Positions 8,715-13,689 of a DNA stretch of 13,689 bases are shown here, piece by piece. This DNA is from an uncultured Ruminococcus sp. (GTDB lineage: Bacteria; Bacillota; Clostridia; Oscillospirales; Ruminococcaceae). The position numbers were made by a program, and so were the translations under genes. Below the pieces are notes generated by a model. That model made no database searches, was not told the DNA's origin, and was given only the letters and a program-made list of their open reading frames with translations. Location: the NCBI GenBank assembly GCA_947173865.1, contig CAMWGS010000026.1, positions 1 through 13,689 of the forward strand, in the 5' to 3' direction. Numbering within the stretch: the stretch's first letter is position 1; each line of letters begins with the position of its first letter.

Positions 8715-10295
8715 TCAGATTTTATTTTTCTTGTTTATTATATCCAGCTTTTCGTTGAGTTGTTTTTTTAGTTTCATGTTACGCCTGATTATGAATACAA
8801 GAGCAATAACAGGAAATATCAAATGAAAAAATGCTACTACGAAATCTGAAGCTATCGGAAGATAGTCTATTATTTCCACAACATATATTATCATAAGCTT
8901 TGAAAAATACCAATATACAATATACAGTCCTATTATTTTTCCTATTGAAAAATGCTGTTTATCATATTCTTTCATGGCCATTTCCCGAAGCTGAACTACT
9001 TCATTATTCTGACTGCCATAGTCAAAATCGGGAGCATTTTCGTCGTATGCAAGCCGTCGTGCAAGGTCTTCACGAGCTTTTTGATTACGTTTTTTTATAC
9101 GGGGCATAGCTATAAAAAAAGGTATTACCCCCAAAACAAACATACCTATCAGCACAAATGACGCACTTAAATCAAAGCTGATTGCAATTCCAAGAAGTAT
9201 CATTGCAATTATAAAAACAATCATAATTTCAAGAATTGCAAGAGCCAAAGGCGGAATATATTCTTTTTTAAAAAGCTTTTTAGCGTTTTTCTTTTCGTAG
9301 ACCATCTGCTGATGATGTACATTTTCGAGCATACGCAACTTATTACGTTCATTTCTAAGCTGTCCCTCAAACTGCTCCATAAGTACATTTAACTGAGATT
9401 TAGCACCCTCGCTTGCTTTCATTATGTCCTGAATGTTTTTCACAACGTTCTCGAAAGCATTTGTTTCAAATAAATTCTGTGCCTGAAATCCCTGAACTCA
9501 ATAGGCAACTGACTTACTGACATATTCTCATAGCATGGAATAAGTATTTTCGACTTGTCTTTTTTCATAAGTTCGATAAATCTGCTCCACTCATTTCTGA
9601 CCCACACGGAGTCGAAATGTTCCGCAGAAGTTCCGACACAAATCATAATCTGTGCGGAATTTATCGCCGAATATATGTAAGGTTCAAACTCCGTACCAAG
9701 TTTATCTCTGAGGGTTACAGGTGCAAAAAATACTTTTATATTCTGCTGGGTAAGTTCGGAATACAGTTTTTCGGCAAGAAATGCGTCCGCTGAACGCTTT
9801 CCGTTTTCGTCGGTTTCCTTGTAACATATCAAAAGGCTTTTCGTTCACGGCAATGGCAAGTATTCTCTGCTGAATACCGTTAATTACCTCCGAAAGCTGT
9901 ATATAGACATTTCTCAAACTTACGTCCGAGTATTCAAGAACTTTCCTGAACTCAGGAATATCCTGAATCTTTTCAAAAGAAGTACGGTGGCAGGTCGGCA
10001 CTCTGTTCTGTGTTTCAGGGTCAACGAAATACTCAATGCCATACTTACACAGACAAAGTCCTCAGTAGGCTTCGGCTTCTTCGGGGAAATCGTTCACAAT
10101 ATCCCTGTAAACGTCTGACGCTCTGTCAAAATCACAGGCAAAACGCAGGCTGTTGGCTTTATTGAAAAGTTGCAGTTTCTTTTCACTGCTGAGGTCGGGG
10201 ACGGTCTGAACGGAATCACAGTATTCGCACTTACATATACGCATACCCGACTGTACGTTAAGACTTGCACCGCACATCTGACAACTGAATACCAT
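8715..10295 (-). pseudogene. Zinc-ribbon/TIR/four-TM protein, broken by one stop and two frameshifts
   Basis: The start is the ATG at 10295 with a GAGGTG ribosome site. The order of parts is: zinc ribbon (C5xxC8...C23xxC26), a helical segment like that of Firmicute zinc-ribbon TIR proteins, a TIR domain (ICYKETDENGKRSADAFLAE onward, 9440-9832), a coiled coil (about 9270-9440) and four probable membrane segments to 8715. Lesion 1: TGA at 10062-10064 where relatives have Trp (EAY-W-GLCLCKYGIEY). Lesion 2: a frame change near 9827-9830, where family members read PFDVFICYKETD; about 8 nt appear lost. Lesion 3: at 9481-9490 GATTTCAGG likely lost one T from GATTTTCAGG, restoring RDFQAQNLFE. Lesions 2 and 3 cancel, so the coiled coil and membrane part return to the first frame while the TIR is out of frame. 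The Glu in VWVRNEWSRF aligns with the TIR NADase Glu. The ancestor was plausibly a membrane-bound TIR effector; defence is inference. Confidence 0.85.
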
Positions 10296-10313
10296 AATAT
10301 TCACCTCATAACT

Positions 10314-10350
10314 AAAAAATTGAGGCAGCATTATAACAATACTGCCTCAA
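10314..10350 (-). terminator. Terminator after scfA
   Basis: On the minus strand a perfect 9-bp stem (TTGAGGCAG/CTGCCTCAA, arms 10342-10350 and 10320-10328, 13-nt loop) is followed directly by TTTTTT (10314-10319). It lies 22 nt after the scfA stop and only about 20 nt before the start of the TIR gene, so it divides the precursor gene from the rest of the run. Partial readthrough would give much precursor and little maturase. Confidence 0.9.
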
Positions 10351-10372
10351 GGGGAAATGCAGGGAAAATTTC

Positions 10373-10510
10373 TTATCTCTCGCACTTCTGGTTAGCAACT
10401 GTGCATGAAGTCTTGCAAGCAGACTGGCATGAAGCCTGACACTTGCCACATCCGCCCTTCTGAGCTGACTCCTTAAGGTTAGCCTTATTGATTGTCTGAA
10501 TGTGTTTCAT
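10373..10510 (-). CDS. scfA: SCIFF ranthipeptide precursor (six cysteines in 45 residues)
   Basis: A 45-aa peptide starts at the ATG at 10510, eight bases after a GGAGG ribosome site, and ends with TAA. It begins MKHIQTINKANLKESAQKGG, the conserved SCIFF leader, and then has cysteines at 21, 24, 28, 32, 36 and 43 with the core CQSACKTSCTVANQKCE. This matches the SCIFF family in length and in every cysteine. It is the substrate of the radical SAM maturase encoded at 7330-8700. In the homologue CteA a thioether joins Cys32 to Thr37; both residues are present at the same positions here. Related peptides have been linked to population-density signalling in clostridia, but the final product and its role in this organism are unknown. 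The gene has its own promoter and terminator. Confidence 0.97.
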   Translation of the reverse strand: MKHIQTINKANLKESAQKGGCGKCQASCQSACKTSCTVANQKCER

Positions 10511-10564
10511 AGTATAAACCTCCGGTATTTTATTACGGTTTTCACCGCAGAATGATTAATTATT

Positions 10565-10593
10565 ATTATATCATATCGGCAGGAATTTTTCAA
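10565..10593 (-). promoter_or_regulatory. Promoter of scfA
   Basis: On the minus strand TTGAAA (10588-10593) is followed after exactly 17 nt by TATAAT (10565-10570), a near-perfect vegetative sigma-factor promoter. Transcription would begin near 10558, giving a leader of about 48 nt before the scfA ATG. The surrounding stretch between the ABC-F gene and scfA (10511-10664) is very AT-rich and holds nothing else I can support; no strong terminator for the ABC-F gene is visible there. Confidence 0.75.
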
Positions 10594-10664
10594 TATGTTT
10601 TTTTATGTAAAACAATTTTTGTTAAATTTCGACAATTGAACAGTATATAAGTTGTAAAAAATTA

Positions 10665-12593
10665 TCACTGTTCTTCGAGTTCAATAAGTTTGTCAAAATT
10701 TTCGTCTATCTGCTGTTTAAGCTGTTCGATTTCAGTACACTTTGTACTCATCAATTCATAATCACTGTAAACTTCTTCTTTGGCGATTTCTTCCGTAAGT
10801 GCATCAATTTTTGCCTGTAAACCGTCTATTTCCTTTTCAAGACGTTTCATCTCGTTCTTTCGGGCAGCGTCGGCACTTCTCTGCTGTTTGCTGCGGTAAG
10901 TCTTTACGGCTTTTTCTTTGGCAAGTTCCGCTGATTTCGCAAACTTCTCTGCGTCGGCAATTCTTTTCTGTTCTGCCTGTTCGTCACGCAGTACGTCAAG
11001 ATATTTCTCAAAACCGTAATTATGACAGCGATATGTGCCGTCTGTAAGTTCAATAAGACGGTCAGAAATTTTGCTGAGTAAATAACGGTCATGCGAAACA
11101 AAAATAACTGTTCCCGTATACTCGGCAAGTGCTTCTTCTATCGCCTCCTTTGACGAAAGGTCAAGATGGTTCGTCGGTTCGTCGAGGATAAGTACGTTTC
11201 CGTGTTCCTGCATCATAATGGCAAAGCATAGTTTTGCACGTTCTCCACCGCTGATAACTCCCGTTTCCTTGAAAACATTCTCACCTGTAAGTCTTACCTG
11301 TGCAAGCAGACTGCGGACTTCCAAATCAGACATCGACGGATAACGACTGTGTATTTCCTCCATGACGGTTAATTCACGATTCAGATTAGTGCTTTCCTGT
11401 TCAAAGTAAGATATTTTAATATTACTGTTCCAGTGGACAGTGCCTTTATGTGCAAGTTTTTCCTGAATTATTTTCAGAAGCGTTGACTTTCCTATTCCGT
11501 TATCACCGATTATTCCTACTTTTTCTCCCCTGCGGACTTCAAAATTTATTTCATCAACAAGAGTCTTTCGTGAACTACCCTCCCCAACCGATATATCAAC
11601 GTTTTTTACTTTAAGAACGTCTATCGGTGGTTCTATGGGATAGGTAAAGCGTATTTTTGCGGTTTTCGTTTCGTGGAAAGGCTTTTCCACACGTTCCATT
11701 TTTTCAAGCTGTTTACGTTTGCTCTGTGCCATTTTAGTTGTGGAAGCACGTACAAGATTCTTTGCAACATAATCTTCAAGTTTTGCAATCTGCTTCTGCT
11801 GAATTTCGTACTCTTTCGCACGACGGGTGTCGTTTTCCTCTCTCTGCCTCACAAATGCCGAATAATTTCCCCTGTAGCGTGTAAGCGTACCTCTTTCTAT
11901 TTCACATATGGAAGTGCAAAGACGGTCAAGAAAATAACGGTCATGCGATACAATGAGAACCGCACCTTTATATGAACGCAGATAATCTTCAAGCCACATT
12001 ATCGTTTTGAAATCAAGATGATTGGTCGGCTCGTCCAGTATGAGAAGATTGGGTTCTTCAAGCAGAAGTTTTGAAATACAAAGACGTGTTTTTTCACCTC
12101 CGCTGAACCCCGAAACCGTTCTTTGCAGTTCATTTTCGGTGAATCCCATACCGTTCAGAATCATTCTTATTTTAACATCAGTATTATAACCGTCGTTTGC
12201 TTCAATCCACGACGAAAGTCGCTGGTACTCGTCCGCCGACGAATTATCACCCGTTTCAATTTCGATTTCAATTTCACGCAGACGGTCTATAGCACGGTGA
12301 ACAGGTTCAAAAACACTCTGCATTTCTTCCATTACAGTCTTTTCGGAATCAAGTCCGCCCATCTGTTCAAGATAACCGATAGTTGTCTTTGAAGCTATTG
12401 AAATAATACCATCCTTTTCGGTGAAGCGGTCGGGTTCAACTGAACCTGTAATTATTTTAAGAAGCGTGGACTTTCCACAACCGTTATTTCCGACAAGACC
12501 GATTTTGTCATTTTCATCGACGGTCAGTGAAATATTATTCAGAAGCTGATTTCCGTTATAGAATTTATTTATATTATTTAAAGAAACAAGCAT
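10665..12593 (-). CDS. ABC-F family ATPase, YdiF type (ribosome-associated)
   Basis: This 642-aa soluble protein has two ABC ATPase domains and no membrane segment, so it is not a transporter. Domain 1: Walker A GNNGCGKST (35-43), signature FSGGEKT (163-169), Walker B LLILDEPTNHLD (183-194). Linker, about 225-310, basic and helical, with the RASTTKMAQSKRKQLEKM stretch that in ABC-F proteins reaches toward the ribosomal P-site tRNA. Domain 2: Walker A GDNGIGKST (363-371), signature ISGGE (447-451), Walker B VLILDEPTNHLD (from 467). A charged C-terminal coiled coil covers about 575-642. Length, linker and C-terminal extension match Bacillus YdiF. The general role is relieving stalled or damaged ribosomes; an antibiotic-resistance role cannot be read from the sequence. 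The start ATG at 12593 has an AAGGGAG ribosome site and a private promoter. Confidence 0.95.
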   Translation of the reverse strand: MLVSLNNINKFYNGNQLLNNISLTVDENDKIGLVGNNGCGKSTLLKIITGSVEPDRFTEKDGIISIASKTTIGYLEQMGGLDSEKTVMEEMQSVFEPVHRAIDRLREIEIEIETGDNSSADEYQRLSSWIEANDGYNTDVKIRMILNGMGFTENELQRTVSGFSGGEKTRLCISKLLLEEPNLLILDEPTNHLDFKTIMWLEDYLRSYKGAVLIVSHDRYFLDRLCTSICEIERGTLTRYRGNYSAFVRQREENDTRRAKEYEIQQKQIAKLEDYVAKNLVRASTTKMAQSKRKQLEKMERVEKPFHETKTAKIRFTYPIEPPIDVLKVKNVDISVGEGSSRKTLVDEINFEVRRGEKVGIIGDNGIGKSTLLKIIQEKLAHKGTVHWNSNIKISYFEQESTNLNRELTVMEEIHSRYPSMSDLEVRSLLAQVRLTGENVFKETGVISGGERAKLCFAIMMQEHGNVLILDEPTNHLDLSSKEAIEEALAEYTGTVIFVSHDRYLLSKISDRLIELTDGTYRCHNYGFEKYLDVLRDEQAEQKRIADAEKFAKSAELAKEKAVKTYRSKQQRSADAARKNEMKRLEKEIDGLQAKIDALTEEIAKEEVYSDYELMSTKCTEIEQLKQQIDENFDKLIELEEQ

Positions 12594-12624
12594 AAAATCT
12601 CCCTTTACAAAAATTAATACTTAT

Positions 12625-12653
12625 ATAATATCACATTAACAGTAATTAATCAA
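12625..12653 (-). promoter_or_regulatory. Promoter of the ABC-F gene
   Basis: On the minus strand TTGATT (12648-12653), a 17-nt spacer and TATTAT (12625-12630) lie between the upstream terminator and the ABC-F ribosome site. The match is moderate, but the spacing is ideal and the position, with a terminator just before it, is right. The implied leader is only about 25 nt, leaving no room for a peptide-based attenuator of the kind found before some antibiotic-resistance ABC-F genes. Confidence 0.6.
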
Positions 12654-12664
12654 TAGTCATACAC

Positions 12665-12693
12665 AAAAACAGGACGGGAAAATTCCCGCCCTG
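12665..12693 (-). terminator. Terminator after the small membrane-protein gene
   Basis: On the minus strand the 11-bp arms 12683-12693 and 12670-12680 (CAGGGCGGGAA/TTCCCGTCCTG, one G-T pair, very short loop) are followed by TTTTT (12665-12669). It begins 15 nt after the stop of the 57-aa gene and separates the pspA unit from the ABC-F promoter. Confidence 0.88.
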
Positions 12694-12707
12694 CCGAATA
12701 TTTTTAA

Positions 12708-12881
12708 TCAAATGCCACATTCATCATAATCTTTCCACTTCTCAAAATCAAGCTTTGCACTCCAGCCTTTGTAGAGAATGTAAAGAATTGAAGTTATTGC
12801 GACAAACAAAGCACAAAGTACAGCCATACTTGAGCTGAACACCTTGCGAGGATAGTTATTATCATTATTTTTTTTACTCAT
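12708..12881 (-). CDS. 57-residue single-span membrane protein of unknown function
   Basis: The start is the ATG at 12881 and the stop is TGA; upstream is a weak purine-rich ribosome site (AAGAAAAGAG). The N-terminus is polar (MSKKNNDNNYPRK), followed by one hydrophobic segment at about residues 16-38 (MAVLCALFVAITSILYILYK) and a short acidic C-terminal tail ending DYDECGI. Lys and Arg before the segment suggest an inside N-terminus. It lies 72 nt after pspA on the same strand with no convincing terminator between them, and a good terminator follows it, so the two genes probably share a transcript. It could be a membrane partner or anchor for the PspA-like protein, by analogy with other Psp systems where small membrane proteins recruit PspA; this is inference. 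I do not recognise the family. Confidence 0.8.
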   Translation of the reverse strand: MSKKNNDNNYPRKVFSSSMAVLCALFVAITSILYILYKGWSAKLDFEKWKDYDECGI

Positions 12882-12953
12882 ATATAAAACTCTTTTCTTT
12901 ATTCAATCCACACGGGAATTTTTATATAAACAAGTCTGAACCTGTTTATTTTC

Positions 12954-13625
12954 TTAATCTTCGGAAACGTTCATTTCAGCCATAAGACGTGCAAGTTCGG
13001 CTTCTGCCTTTGCATCTGTTTCAAGCTGTTCAAAGGAATTTTTCAGTACATCGGCATTACCTATTTCAGAAAATGCGTCTGCTTCTGCTTCCTTGCGGAC
13101 AATTTTTTCTTCCATTCTGTTAAATTTTTCAATAGCGGAAGAACCATCAAATCCACCTGTTGCCTTAGCAATATTTTTCTTTGTGTCAGCCATTCTTGAA
13201 CGTGCCATAAGTATAGCCTGACGATTTTTAGCCTCATCAAGTTTAATTTTCAGTTCGTCCACTTGTTTTCTGACTGATTCAGCCTGAACAGACATAGACT
13301 CATACATTTCCCTGTAAGCTGAAACGTCCTCATCTGCCTTGACTTTTCTGACAAGAACCATTTTAGCAAGTTCTCTATTACCCTGAGAAAGAGCGGTTTT
13401 AGCCTTTGTTTCCCAGCTCTGAGAAACTTTCAAAGCGTCCTGATACTTTTTTTCGGCAAGATTCTCATTCGCTTTAACTCTGCCGTAATTCTGAACAGCT
13501 TTGTTAAATTCCCTCTGCATATCAATGACAATCTGTCCGACCATTTTTTCAGGGTTTTCCGCCCTGTCAAGCAGTTCATTAATGTTTGATTCAATAATGT
13601 CTCCCAATCTGCTGAATATACCCAT
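12954..13625 (-). CDS. pspA: PspA/IM30 family envelope-stress protein
   Basis: This 223-aa protein is of the PspA/IM30/Vipp1 (bacterial ESCRT-III-like) family, which oligomerises on the inner face of the cytoplasmic membrane and protects it under stress. It opens with MGIFSRLGDIIESNINELLD, the typical amphipathic membrane-binding helix and first core helix, followed by the NPEKMVGQIVIDMQ block. The rest is almost entirely long charged coiled coil with no membrane segment, as expected, ending in LARLMAEMNVSED. The ATG at 13625 has an AGGAGG ribosome site seven bases upstream. A TATAAT at 13678-13683 on the same strand may be its -10 box, but the -35 would lie outside the window. No PspF-type regulator is visible here. 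Confidence 0.95.
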   Translation of the reverse strand: MGIFSRLGDIIESNINELLDRAENPEKMVGQIVIDMQREFNKAVQNYGRVKANENLAEKKYQDALKVSQSWETKAKTALSQGNRELAKMVLVRKVKADEDVSAYREMYESMSVQAESVRKQVDELKIKLDEAKNRQAILMARSRMADTKKNIAKATGGFDGSSAIEKFNRMEEKIVRKEAEADAFSEIGNADVLKNSFEQLETDAKAEAELARLMAEMNVSED

Positions 13626-13689
13626 TTCAACTCCTCCTGTTCCATTGAAAGAATCAGCAACATTACTGTTACTTGTTATTATATAATAT

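Noticed and set aside
8737..8742. TATAAT on the minus strand shortly upstream of scfB, as a possible private promoter
   Set aside because: It lies within codons for Asp-Ile-Ile of the preceding frame, and no -35-like hexamer or extended -10 TG sits at a suitable distance.
9440..9443. GTGA overlap suggesting that the TIR part and the membrane part are two separate coupled genes
   Set aside because: The membrane frame continues upstream as RDFQAQNLFETNAFENVV, with the QAQ segment expected at the end of this TIR family, so a frameshift within one gene fits better.
10511..10545. Small fold (AAACC/GGTTT) that could hide the scfA ribosome site
   Set aside because: Only about five base pairs with a bulge; too weak to call a regulatory switch.
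12900..12953. Possible terminator between pspA and the 57-aa gene
   Set aside because: The only inverted repeat (AATAAACA/TGTTTAT-like) is short and AT-rich with no proper T-run; a weak structure at best.

Overview
The window looks like the chromosome of a low-to-mid GC Firmicute of the Ruminococcus/Oscillospirales type. The support is the RpoB/RpoC sequence character, AGGAGG-type ribosome sites, and a SCIFF ranthipeptide cassette, which is a hallmark of Clostridia. The genus is inferred from sequence character and was not tested by a search.

Layout. Positions 1-5473 (+ strand) hold the 3' part of rpoB and a complete rpoC, separated by a structured 106-nt spacer and closed by a strong terminator at 5494-5525. 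Everything after that is on the minus strand, convergent with rpoBC, and reads from right to left. First comes a PspA/IM30 envelope-stress protein (12954-13625) with a 57-aa single-TM protein (12708-12881) and a terminator. Next is a YdiF-type ABC-F ATPase (10665-12593) with its own promoter. Then comes a SCIFF-centred gene run: the 45-aa precursor scfA (10373-10510) with a clear promoter and its own terminator; a broken zinc-ribbon/TIR/membrane gene (8715-10295); the radical SAM maturase scfB (7330-8700); a cytidine deaminase (6941-7330); a 121-aa protein of unknown function (6576-6941); and a membrane-anchored unknown gene broken by three in-frame stops (5526-6569).

How it works together. 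scfA and scfB should make a six-cysteine thioether-crosslinked peptide. A terminator directly after scfA would keep the precursor in excess over the maturase. scfB, the deaminase and the 121-aa gene are joined by TAATG stop/start overlaps, so they are translationally coupled.

The most unusual points are: (1) a TIR-domain gene lying between the SCIFF precursor and its maturase, disabled by a Trp-to-TGA change and two frameshifts that cancel each other; (2) a second decayed gene at the operon end whose three stops (TAA, TGA, TAG) are all one transition away from a sense codon, with no frameshift; (3) a very acidic 83-residue C-terminal tail on RpoB; (4) an extra four-cysteine cluster in RpoC; (5) a His in place of the usual Arg beside the deaminase active-site Glu. 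I saw no tRNA, rRNA, CRISPR array, insertion sequence or attachment site.
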